Positions 26,255 through 34,409 of a stretch of 64,000 nt of DNA are shown here, one piece after another. Each line of letters begins with the position of its first letter. Position 1 is the first letter of the stretch. The position numbers and the translations under genes were made by a program. This DNA is from Subsaxibacter sp. CAU 1640 (GTDB taxonomy: Bacteria; Bacteroidota; Bacteroidia; Flavobacteriales; Flavobacteriaceae). The stretch is taken from NCBI RefSeq assembly GCF_023156585.1, contig NZ_JALNMI010000002.1:593936-657935 (forward strand), in the 5' to 3' direction. The notes beneath the pieces are model-generated. The model was not told the DNA's origin. It worked only from the letters and a program-made list of their open reading frames with translations, and searched no databases.

Positions 26255-28960
26255 ATGAAACAGCTACTCGTAGTTATGCTTATATGCATAACAGGCAAAA
26301 CTTTTTCCCAAATTAAACTCGAAGGCGTCGTAAAAGATAGTATTGGTAATCCCTTGGAACTCGCCAATGTCATCGCAATCAATCAAGCATCAAATACTTT
26401 AGAGTCCTATGCCATAACTAATGAAGAAGGGCGTTATAAACTCAATCTCGCAAAAAATGCCACTTTTAAGGTTCAGGTCAGTTATATCGGAATGAAAACT
26501 TCCGAAGCTATTATTGAAACAAAAGAGATTGATATTGACACTAATTTCACGCTACAATATGATAATGCTTTGGATGAGGTGGAATTGACCTATGAAATGC
26601 CAGTTACGATAAAAGGCGATACCATAACATATAATGCTGATTCTTTTAATAAAGGAACCGAACGGAAACTTGGCGATGTGTTGAAGAATCTTCCAGGCGT
26701 AGAAGTCACTGCCGATGGTGAAATAGAGGTTGAAGGCAAAGTGGTCTCGAAAGTAATGATCGATGGCAAGGATTTCTTCGATGGCGATTCTAAATTGGCA
26801 ACGAAAAACATCCCGTCAAATGCGGTTGATAAGGTTCAAGTTTTGAAGAATTATGCCGAAGTAGGACAGTTGAGCGGTGTGACCAACAATCAAGACAATA
26901 TCGCTATCAACCTCAAACTGAAAAAAGGCAAGGAGGCCTTTTGGTTTGGCGATGTTACCGCTGGCTCTGGAATTGCAGATACAGACGGCTTATATCTAGT
27001 GCAGCCCAAATTATTTTATTACAGTCCGAAATTGAGTATCAATTTTATTGGTGACTTAAACAATATTGGTGAGATTGCATTTTCACGCCGCGATTTCTTC
27101 AATTTTGGCGGTGGATTCAGGGCACCGAGTCGTCAAAGCGGTACCAATATTAATCTAGGTGATAACGGACTTGGATTTTTAAACCTTCAGAATAATAGAG
27201 CAAAAGATATTAATTCGAAATTAGGTGCTGCCAATTTCAGTTATTCGCCAAACAAAAGTCTAGATATTAGCGGATTTGCCATATTTTCTAGTAGTCGAAT
27301 AGAGTTGCAACAGAATAGCTCTATTCAATATACAAATACCGATTTGGGAATTCCTGATGAAGACACTCAAAGTAATACATTTCAAAAAAGTGATTTAGGA
27401 ACGGTTAAGTTGAGTGCTAAATATAAACCGAACGCCAATAATCAATTGGACTATGATATTCTTGGACGATTGACCAAAGAATCACAAGATCAAAATTTCT
27501 TTTCATCTGTGATTGGTAATATTGATCAATTTGAAGATGTGAATCCTTTCCGCTTGAACCAAAGTTTAAATTATTATTACACACTCAATGAGAATAATAT
27601 TTTTGCTTTTGAGGCACAACATCTCATTCAGGATGAGGATCCTTTTTACAACGCCATCATTGAAGACAAAACCACCTATGCCAATACCGCAGATGGTTTA
27701 GGTTTGGATGATTCCCAGTTGAATTATAACATTGCACAGGATAAGCGCGTTAAGACACATCAGTTGGACGCCAAATTGGATTATTGGAATATTCTAAATG
27801 CAAAAAGCAATATCAATTTGACGCTTGGAACCATTTTGAGCAATCAACAATTCAATAGCGACATTTTTCAGAATTTAGACAATGGTTCCATATTTAATCC
27901 AACGCCTACATTTAATGATGGTCTAGACACAAACGATACCGACTATAATTTCACCGATTTGTACGCTGGTTTGCATTACCAACTGAAAACTGGGATTTTC
28001 ACAATCACGCCAGGCGTTTCCTTTCATGCCTATAACATAAACAACACCCAATTTGGAGACACCTATACAGATAAGTTTTTAAGGGTTTTACCAGATTTCG
28101 ATATGCGCATCCAATTGAAGAAAAGTGAGAACATCAACTTTAATTACCGAATGCAGACGCAATTTACTGATGTCAATAATTTTGCAAGAGGCTTGGTGCT
28201 GAATGGTTATAACTCCCTATTCGCAGGAAATGAAGCCTTGGAAAATGCTGTGTCCCATAATGTGAATCTTACTTATTTTAGCTTCAATATGTTCAATTAT
28301 ACTAATGTTTTTGGCACCATAAACTATAGCAAGCGTATTGATCAAATAAGAAACCTAACCAATTTTGAAAGTGTCATCAGAACCAACTCTCCATTCAATT
28401 CAGGATTTGCGGATGAAACACTTACCGCAGCGGGGAGTTTTCAAAAAAGATTTGGAAAATTACAAGCAACAATAAGAGGTAATTTCAACTATTCAAAGTT
28501 CAATCAATTCATCCAAGGAGTAAGGTCTATAAACGAAAATTACAGTCAAACCTACAGACCAAGTTTACGAACCAATTTTAAAACAGCACCAAATGTTGAG
28601 TTAAGTTATGAATACACAATATCCGATAACGATCAGGGTTCAAGAAGAAATAAATTTTTCACCAATGCACCGTCCATCGAGCTTGATGCTTTGATTCTCA
28701 AAACCTTCACTTTTAGAACCGATTATTCCTATAATAATTTGAGTGACGAGGATGGAACGATCAACAGTTTTGAATTTTGGAATGCATCCTTATCGTATAG
28801 AAAAGATAAAGATGCAAAATTAGAATATCAAATTAAGGCCACCAACTTACTTGATATCAATACACAGTCGCAAAGTAGCAACAGCAATATTTCTGTCAGT
28901 ACCACTGATTATTTTATTCAGCCCAGATTTGTAACCTTCAGACTGATTTACTCATTATAA
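26255..28960 (+). CDS. TonB-dependent-receptor-like outer membrane protein
   Basis: 901 residues with a signal peptide (MKQLLVVMLICITGKTFSQ). A CarboxypepD_reg-like domain (about 20-105) comes first, then a plug-like region (about 115-215; KGDTITYNADSFN, LGDVLKNLPGVEV, KVMIDGKDFFDGD). A long beta-barrel of the OMP_b-brl_3 type follows, ending with an aromatic-rich strand (FVTFRLIYSL). It is likely an outer-membrane channel for a peptide, metal complex or other ligand; specificity cannot be read. It starts 32 bp after the second GLPGLI gene and has a terminator after it, completing the operon. Confidence 0.88.
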   Translation: MKQLLVVMLICITGKTFSQIKLEGVVKDSIGNPLELANVIAINQASNTLESYAITNEEGRYKLNLAKNATFKVQVSYIGMKTSEAIIETKEIDIDTNFTLQYDNALDEVELTYEMPVTIKGDTITYNADSFNKGTERKLGDVLKNLPGVEVTADGEIEVEGKVVSKVMIDGKDFFDGDSKLATKNIPSNAVDKVQVLKNYAEVGQLSGVTNNQDNIAINLKLKKGKEAFWFGDVTAGSGIADTDGLYLVQPKLFYYSPKLSINFIGDLNNIGEIAFSRRDFFNFGGGFRAPSRQSGTNINLGDNGLGFLNLQNNRAKDINSKLGAANFSYSPNKSLDISGFAIFSSSRIELQQNSSIQYTNTDLGIPDEDTQSNTFQKSDLGTVKLSAKYKPNANNQLDYDILGRLTKESQDQNFFSSVIGNIDQFEDVNPFRLNQSLNYYYTLNENNIFAFEAQHLIQDEDPFYNAIIEDKTTYANTADGLGLDDSQLNYNIAQDKRVKTHQLDAKLDYWNILNAKSNINLTLGTILSNQQFNSDIFQNLDNGSIFNPTPTFNDGLDTNDTDYNFTDLYAGLHYQLKTGIFTITPGVSFHAYNINNTQFGDTYTDKFLRVLPDFDMRIQLKKSENINFNYRMQTQFTDVNNFARGLVLNGYNSLFAGNEALENAVSHNVNLTYFSFNMFNYTNVFGTINYSKRIDQIRNLTNFESVIRTNSPFNSGFADETLTAAGSFQKRFGKLQATIRGNFNYSKFNQFIQGVRSINENYSQTYRPSLRTNFKTAPNVELSYEYTISDNDQGSRRNKFFTNAPSIELDALILKTFTFRTDYSYNNLSDEDGTINSFEFWNASLSYRKDKDAKLEYQIKATNLLDINTQSQSSNSNISVSTTDYFIQPRFVTFRLIYSL

Positions 28961-28965
28961 AAACA

Positions 28966-28999
28966 AAAAGCCTGAACATCGAATTCAGGCTTTTCTTTT
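28966..28999. terminator. Bidirectional terminator between receptor gene and yegP-like gene
   Basis: Stem AAAAGCCTGAA (28967-28977) / TTCAGGCTTTT (28984-28994), with A/T-rich tails on both sides, between convergent genes. Confidence 0.8.
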
Positions 29000-29013
29000 A
29001 AGTTCTGTTTGAG

Positions 29014-29343
29014 TTAAGATTGGTCGTCAACACTCGCATCAGGAGCATTTTTCTTTACAGATGCTATGCCATTTTCCATCGCTGATGCGGAGGAGTATAT
29101 TTCACTATTGCCTATAACTTGGCCATTTGTGGATTTCAGATTAAAATACGGACTACCATTTTTGGCTGTCTTTCTCTCGTATCTGGCATCGTCCTGTGAA
29201 TTTTTTCTTACGGACTCAATACCATTGTTACAGCTCGCTTTAGACTCATAAGCTTCACTGCTCAAAATCACCTGGCCATTTCCTGCTTTTAAGTTGAATC
29301 TGTGTTTACCAGCTTTGTCTTTAGTAATTTCGAATTTTCCCAT
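29014..29343 (-). CDS. YegP/DUF1508 family protein (two tandem repeats)
   Basis: 109 residues made of two copies of the roughly 50-residue UPF0339 unit. The first is FEITKDKAGKHRFNLKAGNGQVILSS; the second is the corresponding RKTAKNGSPYFNLKSTNGQVIGNS. Each ends in a (C/A)xNGIxSVxKN(S/A) helix. It is a small soluble cytoplasmic protein; the family has structural data but no agreed function. It is monocistronic and convergent with the receptor gene. It lies downstream of the tRNA-Leu gene, which has its own terminator. Confidence 0.9.
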   Translation of the reverse strand: MGKFEITKDKAGKHRFNLKAGNGQVILSSEAYESKASCNNGIESVRKNSQDDARYERKTAKNGSPYFNLKSTNGQVIGNSEIYSSASAMENGIASVKKNAPDASVDDQS

Positions 29344-29383
29344 ATTATTCTAGTTTTTTAGTTTGTCTAAAAATAAGAAAAAA

Positions 29384-29417
29384 ACAAAAAAGCCCCAACA
29401 TTTCTGCTGAAGCTTTT
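29384..29417 (-). terminator. Rho-independent terminator after tRNA-Leu
   Basis: On the minus strand, a 12-bp stem with several G-U pairs (AAAGCTTCAGCA / TGTTGGGGCTTT) is closed by a GAAA tetraloop and followed by T residues. It begins 2 bp after the tRNA-Leu discriminator base. Confidence 0.7.
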
Positions 29418-29418
29418 G

Positions 29419-29503
29419 TACTCAAGGCGGGACTTGAACCCGCACGCCCAAAACGGGCACAGGATTTTAAGTCCGGCGTGTCTACCAATTCCACCACTTG
29501 AGC
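29419..29503 (-). tRNA. tRNA-Leu (anticodon TAA)
   Basis: 85 nt on the minus strand. It has a 7-bp acceptor stem (GCTCAAG, one G-T pair at the end), a D arm GGTGGAATTGGTAGACAC, anticodon loop ACTTAAAAT with anticodon TAA, a class II long variable arm, and the T loop GGTTCAAGTCCC. CCA is not encoded. Confidence 0.95.
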
Positions 29504-29531
29504 GCGTGATTACATCACTTGGACTTTAAAC

Positions 29532-29556
29532 TAAAAATGCCGATTTGCGCCGGCAT
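29532..29556 (-). terminator. Possible terminator or processing hairpin between tRNA-Gly and tRNA-Leu
   Basis: On the minus strand, ATGCCG, an 8-nt loop, CGGCAT, then five T residues. It lies just 3' of tRNA-Gly. The stem is only 6 bp, so partial termination or RNA processing is equally possible. Confidence 0.4.
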
Positions 29557-29562
29557 CTTTCC

Positions 29563-29638
29563 TGGAGCGAAAAACGGGATTCGAACCCGCGACCTCCACC
29601 TTGGCAAGGTGGCGCTCTACCAACTGAGCTATTTTCGC
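29563..29638 (-). tRNA. tRNA-Gly (anticodon GCC)
   Basis: 76 nt including an encoded CCA. Acceptor GCGAAAA / TTTTCGC, D arm AGCTCAGTTGGTAGAGC, anticodon loop CTTGCCAAG with GCC, and T arm CGCGGGTTCGAATCCCG. It is upstream of tRNA-Leu on the same strand. Confidence 0.96.
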
Positions 29639-29732
29639 GTTATCTACTAAAGAACGTTTTGCTTATTAGCGAGGGCAAATTTAATACAATTCCATTAATT
29701 GCAAAGCGTTTTTTTCAAAAAAATCTATTTTT

Positions 29733-32336
29733 TCAAGCACGCTTCTTTTTCAGCAACATACGTTTAATTTCATTCAGCTTCATCAAGGCTTCAACAGGTG
29801 TCAAAGTATCAATATCTATATTGACGATTTCTTCTTTTATCTGCTCCAAAAGTGGGTCATCGAGGTTGAAAAAACTCAATTGCATTTCGTTATTTAAGGT
29901 TTTCACCTTATCTGTCAATTCTTCTGAAGAATGTGATTTTTCTAACTGTTTTAAAATCTTGTTGGCACGATGAATGACCTGTTGAGGCATTCCAGCCATT
30001 TTAGCAACGTGAATTCCAAAACTATGCTCGCTTCCGCCTTCTATCAGTTTTCTCAAGAATAACACATTGTCTTTTAACTCTTTGACAGACACATTGAAGT
30101 TTTTAATGCGCCTGAAGGTCTCTGTCATTTCATTCAATTCGTGATAGTGAGTTGCAAACAGAGTTTTGGCTTTGCTTGGATGTTCGTGTAAATATTCACT
30201 AATCGCCCAAGCAATTGAAATACCATCATAGGTACTTGTACCACGACCAATCTCATCCAACAGCACCAAACTACGCTCGGAAATATTGTTCAAGATAGAA
30301 GCCGTTTCGTTCATCTCAACCATAAATGTCGATTCACCCATCGAAATATTATCGCTCGCTCCTACCCTTGTAAAAATCTTATCTGTCAAACCAATAGTAG
30401 CAGCTTCGGCAGGCACAAAACTTCCCATTTGAGCCAAAAGCACAATCAAAGCCGTCTGACGTAAAATAGCTGATTTACCAGACATATTTGGACCAGTAAT
30501 CATAATGATTTGTTGGGTATCTCTATCCAAATAAACATCATTGGCAATATACGGTTCGCCAAGCGGCAATTGCTTTTCAATTACTGGATGGCGTCCGTTT
30601 TTGATATTCAACTCAAAAGAATCGCCAACCTCTGGTCTTGTATAATGATTTTCGGATGCCAATTGCGCAAAGCCACACAAACAATCCAATTGGGCAATCA
30701 GCGAAGCATTTTTTTGAACTGGAGCTATAAATTGTGTCATCCAGTCGACCAATTCGGCGAACAAGCGTTGCTCAATTTCCAAAATGCGTTCTTCAGCACC
30801 CAAAATCTTGGTTTCGTATTCCTTTAATTCTTCGGTAATGTAACGCTCGGCATTGACCAAGGTTTGCTTCCGAATCCAGTCAGATGGCACTTTATCCTTG
30901 TGCGTATGTCGAACTTCAATATAATAACCAAACACATTGTTCGAAGCAATTTTAAGAGACGTGATGCCTGTGCGTTCACTTTCACGCTCCAGCATTTTGT
31001 CCAAATAATCTTTTCCTGAAAATGCCAATTCACGAAGTTCTTTCAATTCCGAAGAATAATCAGATGAAATGGTATTCCCTTTCAAAATATTCACTGGAGC
31101 CTCTTCATTCAAAGACGATTTAATTCGAAGTCGTAAGTCTTCACACAATTCCATAGAATTTCCAATGGAATTCAAAGCATCATTTTCACATTTAGAAATC
31201 AAAGATTGAATGGGCACAATCGCTTCCAAAGCATTTTTAAGTTGCACGACCTCTCGCGGACAAATTTTAGCCGTCGCCACTTTTGAAATGAGACGTTCGA
31301 TATCACCAATATGCTTGATATGATTCTGGATTTTATTCAGAAGAATTTTTTCCTTCAACAGAAAATCAACCACATCGTGACGTTTCTTTATCTTTTCAAT
31401 ATCGACTAAAGGCAAGGCCAACCAACGTTTCAACAAACGTCCTCCCATTGGCGAATTGGTTTTGTCAATCACATCAATCAAGGTTACCGCATTCTGATTC
31501 GTGGAATGATACAACTCCAAATTCTTGATGGTAAAACGGTCCATCCAAACGTGTTCATTTTTTGTGATACGTTGAATGGATGTGATGTGTTGCAACTGAT
31601 GATGTTGCGTCTCGCCCAAATAGTGCAACACAGCGCCAGAAGCCACAATACCTTCATACAAGTCATCAATCCCAAAGCCTTTTAAGGATTTTGTATTGAA
31701 ATGTTTGAGCAAAGTTTCATTGGCATAATCATCTTGAAACACCCAATCTTCCATATAAAAACTATGAAATTGATTGCCGAATGTTTTGATGAACTCGTTG
31801 CGTTTTGGCTTGGACACCAACACCTCGCTTGGATTGAAATTCTGAAGTAATTTATCGATGTACTCTTCATTACCTTGCGACACCAAAAATTCTCCCGTAG
31901 AAACGTCCAAAAATGACACACCAAGATAATTTCTGCCGAAATACACAGCAGCCAAAAAGTTGTTGCTCTTTGAGCTCAATATATCATCATTCAGCGCCAC
32001 ACCAGGTGTTACCAGTTCTGTGACACCACGTTTTACGATGGTTTTTGTTTGCTTTGGGTCTTCGAGTTGGTCGCAAATCGCCACACGACAACCAGCCTTT
32101 ACCAACTTTGGCAAATAGGTGTTTAAAGAATGGTGCGGAAATCCTGCCAATTCGGTTTCGGTTTCACTTCCTGCACCTCGTTTGGTCAAAATAATATCCA
32201 AAATCTTCGCAGTCTTCACGGCATCTTCACCGAAGGTTTCGTAAAAATCACCCACGCGAAACAACAACAATGCATCAGGATACTTCGCCTTGATGGCATT
32301 GTATTGCTTCATTAACGGTGTTTCTTTTTTCTTCAT
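29733..32336 (-). CDS. mutS: DNA mismatch repair protein MutS
   Basis: 867 residues, the usual size. The mismatch-reading Phe-x-Glu motif is at residues 31-33 ([11 protein letters not shown]). The connector, lever and clamp domains follow. The ATPase has Walker A GPNMSGKS at about residue 615, then [12 protein letters not shown] (Walker B/D loop) and [13 protein letters not shown]. The dimerising helix-turn-helix is near the C-terminus. It recognises mismatches and recruits MutL. It is transcribed alone, away from a 312-bp repeat-rich gap that separates it from the divergent trmH-type gene. Confidence 0.97.
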   Translation of the reverse strand: MKKKETPLMKQYNAIKAKYPDALLLFRVGDFYETFGEDAVKTAKILDIILTKRGAGSETETELAGFPHHSLNTYLPKLVKAGCRVAICDQLEDPKQTKTIVKRGVTELVTPGVALNDDILSSKSNNFLAAVYFGRNYLGVSFLDVSTGEFLVSQGNEEYIDKLLQNFNPSEVLVSKPKRNEFIKTFGNQFHSFYMEDWVFQDDYANETLLKHFNTKSLKGFGIDDLYEGIVASGAVLHYLGETQHHQLQHITSIQRITKNEHVWMDRFTIKNLELYHSTNQNAVTLIDVIDKTNSPMGGRLLKRWLALPLVDIEKIKKRHDVVDFLLKEKILLNKIQNHIKHIGDIERLISKVATAKICPREVVQLKNALEAIVPIQSLISKCENDALNSIGNSMELCEDLRLRIKSSLNEEAPVNILKGNTISSDYSSELKELRELAFSGKDYLDKMLERESERTGITSLKIASNNVFGYYIEVRHTHKDKVPSDWIRKQTLVNAERYITEELKEYETKILGAEERILEIEQRLFAELVDWMTQFIAPVQKNASLIAQLDCLCGFAQLASENHYTRPEVGDSFELNIKNGRHPVIEKQLPLGEPYIANDVYLDRDTQQIIMITGPNMSGKSAILRQTALIVLLAQMGSFVPAEAATIGLTDKIFTRVGASDNISMGESTFMVEMNETASILNNISERSLVLLDEIGRGTSTYDGISIAWAISEYLHEHPSKAKTLFATHYHELNEMTETFRRIKNFNVSVKELKDNVLFLRKLIEGGSEHSFGIHVAKMAGMPQQVIHRANKILKQLEKSHSSEELTDKVKTLNNEMQLSFFNLDDPLLEQIKEEIVNIDIDTLTPVEALMKLNEIKRMLLKKKRA

Positions 32337-32344
32337 AGCTTAAT

Positions 32345-32371
32345 TGTCATTTCCGTGAAGACGGAAATCTT
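32345..32371 (+). repeat. REP-like hairpin, copy 1
   Basis: Perfect 8-bp stem ATTTCCGT (32349-32356) / ACGGAAAT (32361-32368) around a GAAG loop, flanked by GTC and CT. It shares the pattern TCATTnCC-nn-GAAR-nn-GGnAATCT with the inverted copy at 32611-32634. Confidence 0.6.
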
Positions 32372-32399
32372 TGCCAATGGTGTTATAGGTTTTAAATAG

Positions 32400-32416
32400 T
32401 ATTTTTGTCAAAAATA
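32400..32416. promoter_or_regulatory. Palindromic double -7 box in the mutS/trmH divergent region
   Basis: TATTTTTGTCAAAAATA: a perfect TAnnTTTG box on each strand sharing one central base. The minus-strand box is 73 bp upstream of mutS. No TTG is found at correct spacing on either side, so promoter activity is tentative. Confidence 0.35.
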
Positions 32417-32508
32417 TAAGAGTGCTAAAGTACTTATATTTTGAGGTTTTGTAAAGCCGAAACCATAGAAGTTATTTACAATTGTTGACAATTAATCAAC
32501 TGTTAAAG

Positions 32509-32601
32509 GCCGCGAATACACGAATGATTATTGAATTTCTTTGTCATTCTTGATATAATGATTTTAATGAATCTAAAGAACAACATTCGTGAATTAGTGG
32601 C
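32509..32601. repeat. MITE-like element with 17-bp imperfect terminal inverted repeats
   Basis: GCCGCGAATACACGAAT (32509-32525) and, at the other end, ATTCGTGAATTAGTGGC (32585-32601) are inverted copies that match at 14 of 17 positions. They bound a 93-bp AT-rich segment with no open frame. No target-site duplication was identified. Confidence 0.6.
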
Positions 32602-32610
32602 TATAAAATG

Positions 32611-32634
32611 AGATTCCCACTTTCGTGGGAATGA
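32611..32634 (-). repeat. REP-like hairpin, copy 2 (inverted)
   Basis: Perfect 8-bp stem ATTCCCAC (32613-32620) / GTGGGAAT (32625-32632). Read on the minus strand it has a GAAA loop, TC before and CTC after, matching copy 1. It ends about 15 bp before the trmH-type ATG. Confidence 0.6.
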
Positions 32635-32648
32635 AAATTGCATTTTCA

Positions 32649-33191
32649 ATGAGAAAACTAAAAAACAGCGAACTCGACCGATTGAGTGTTGAAGAATTTA
32701 AAGATGTCAAGAAAACGCCATTGATTGTGGTGCTGGACAACATCAGAAGCTTAAACAATATCGGTTCGGTTTTTCGTACAAGCGATGCGTTTTTGATTGA
32801 AAAAATATATTTGTGTGGTATCACTGCAACACCGCCTCACAAGGACATTCACAAAACTGCTTTGGGAAGTACAGAAACGGTTGAATGGGACTATGTTGAA
32901 AACACTTTGGAATTAATTCAACAACTGAAATCAGAGAATGTCATTGTTGCTTCAATCGAACAAGCTGAAAACGCGACAATGCTCAACGACTTTCAGCCAA
33001 AAGCCAATCAAAAATATGCGTTGGTGTTTGGAAACGAAGTCAAAGGTGTTTCACAACCAGTGGTGTCGGCAAGCGATATGATTTTGGAAATTCCTCAATT
33101 TGGGACCAAGCATTCCTTGAACATTTCGGTAAGTTGTGGTGTGGTGCTTTGGGATGTTTTTGCGAAGATGGAATTAGGGATTAGGGATTAG
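32649..33191 (+). CDS. TrmH/SpoU-type RNA 2'-O-methyltransferase
   Basis: About 180 residues from the ATG at 32649 (MRKLKNSELDRLS). Upstream GTG and ATG codons at 32625 and 32631 lie in a REP-like hairpin and are rejected. SPOUT-fold motifs are present: NIRSLNNIGSVFRTSDAF (motif 1), LVFGNEVKGVS (motif 2) and LNISVSCGVVLWD (motif 3). It should methylate a ribose in tRNA or rRNA using SAM; the target is not readable. The last codons and the stop are supplied by a (TTAGGGA)5 heptamer repeat, so the C-terminal GIRD is repeat-encoded. Confidence 0.9.
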   Translation: MRKLKNSELDRLSVEEFKDVKKTPLIVVLDNIRSLNNIGSVFRTSDAFLIEKIYLCGITATPPHKDIHKTALGSTETVEWDYVENTLELIQQLKSENVIVASIEQAENATMLNDFQPKANQKYALVFGNEVKGVSQPVVSASDMILEIPQFGTKHSLNISVSCGVVLWDVFAKMELGIRD

Positions 33192-33208
33192 GGATTAGGG
33201 ATTAGGGA
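33174..33208 (+). repeat. Heptanucleotide tandem repeat (TTAGGGA)x5
   Basis: Five perfect head-to-tail units spanning the 3' end and stop codon of the trmH-type gene and abutting the stop of the convergent folK-kinase gene. The trmH stop is inside the third unit, so any number of units from three upwards leaves both proteins unchanged. Confidence 0.95.
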
Positions 33209-33209
33209 T

Positions 33210-34340
33210 TTAAATATTGGCAATTTCACCAAGCACCCATAAATAATCTTCTCGATTACCCACAAAATCCTTTTCTGAAACATCAATTATTTTGACTTTT
33301 AATTCGGTTTGGTTTTTCAAAAATTCCAAGTACCCTGAATTGATTTTGTCGAGATAGTCATTTTCGATATTCTGTTCGTAATCACGTCCTCGCTTTTTGA
33401 TGTTCTCTTGCAAACGTGCCGTATTTTGATAGAGATAAATGTACAAATCAGGCTTGGCAATATCTTTATACATCAAATAAAACAACTTTCTGTAAAGCTT
33501 GAATTCATCCTCTGGCAAAGTGATTTTTGAAAAAATAAGCGATTTATAAATATCGTAATCGCTCACAATAAAGTCCTTGAACAAATCGAGTTGTGATAAA
33601 TCATCACTGATTTGCTGGTATCTATCTGCTAAAAAAGACATTTCCAAGGTAAAGGCATAACGCTGCGGCTCATCATAAAACTTTGGCAAAAACGGATTGT
33701 CCGCAAAACGTTCTAAAATCAACTTTGCATTAAAATCATTGGCAATCATCGTTGCCAAACTGGTCTTTCCAGCGCCAATATTCCCTTCAATAGCAATGTA
33801 ATTATGGTCAGAAAAATTGAACTGTTTGCTTGGGTTTTTCAACCAAATATGAAACGGCTCTACATCATTCATATCAGGACAAACTTCCAGCAATTCAGAA
33901 ACCGTTTTCTTTAAGGTTGGATGTTTCACAGCTCCAGCAATGTCACTCAAAGGCTGCAGGACGAATCGTCGTTCTCGCATTTTCAAATGCGGCACGCGAA
34001 GCAATTTGCTATCCATCACTAAATCGTCATACAACAAGATGTCCAAATCAATTGTTCGCGATTCGTAGCCTGAAGCATTGGTTCTAACGCGACCTAATTC
34101 GGTTTCGATTGCCAACAAGGCTTTCATCGTATCCTCCGCAGACAAAGTGGTTTCGACAATGCTGCAACAATTCAAAAAATCATCGCCTTCAAAACCCGTA
34201 GCTTTTGTGTTATAGATGCGTGAAATGATTTGAATATTTCCAACAGTCTTAAAAACAAGGTCAATGGCATCCTGAAGATGCTTCATACGGTCGCCTTTAT
34301 TGCTGCCAAGAGCTATGTAAACTTTGTGGAATGGATGCAT
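33210..34340 (-). CDS. folK: FolK (HPPK) - deoxynucleoside kinase fusion
   Basis: 376 residues. Residues 1-160 are HPPK: YIALGSNKGDR (8-18), SRTIDLDILLYDD (94-106, Mg-binding Asp pair) and PHLKMRERRFVLQPL (117-131). It transfers pyrophosphate from ATP to 6-hydroxymethyl-dihydropterin in folate synthesis. Residues 180-376 are a deoxynucleoside kinase-like domain with P-loop GNIGAGKT (187-194), Glu210, and KRGRDYE lid. However, the DRS/ERS motif reads DYD (261-263), with Tyr in place of the Arg present in the stand-alone paralogue at 13410. The kinase half may therefore have altered substrate or activity. The fusion is one continuous frame. Confidence 0.9.
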   Translation of the reverse strand: MHPFHKVYIALGSNKGDRMKHLQDAIDLVFKTVGNIQIISRIYNTKATGFEGDDFLNCCSIVETTLSAEDTMKALLAIETELGRVRTNASGYESRTIDLDILLYDDLVMDSKLLRVPHLKMRERRFVLQPLSDIAGAVKHPTLKKTVSELLEVCPDMNDVEPFHIWLKNPSKQFNFSDHNYIAIEGNIGAGKTSLATMIANDFNAKLILERFADNPFLPKFYDEPQRYAFTLEMSFLADRYQQISDDLSQLDLFKDFIVSDYDIYKSLIFSKITLPEDEFKLYRKLFYLMYKDIAKPDLYIYLYQNTARLQENIKKRGRDYEQNIENDYLDKINSGYLEFLKNQTELKVKIIDVSEKDFVGNREDYLWVLGEIANI

Positions 34341-34409
34341 AATTATTTTTCAAATTAATGAAAAGAAAATCACTTTGCCCTATCTTTACGCTAACTATTT
34401 ATCCACAAT

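Noticed and set aside
33174..33208. Phase-variable switch at the (TTAGGGA)5 array
   Set aside because: The trmH-type stop codon lies in the third unit and the convergent gene stops before the array, so unit gain, or loss down to three units, does not change either protein.
33174..33208. Telomere-like sequence or CRISPR array
   Set aside because: Only 35 bp, no unique spacers, inside a chromosome between two core genes; resemblance to eukaryotic TTAGGG is coincidental.
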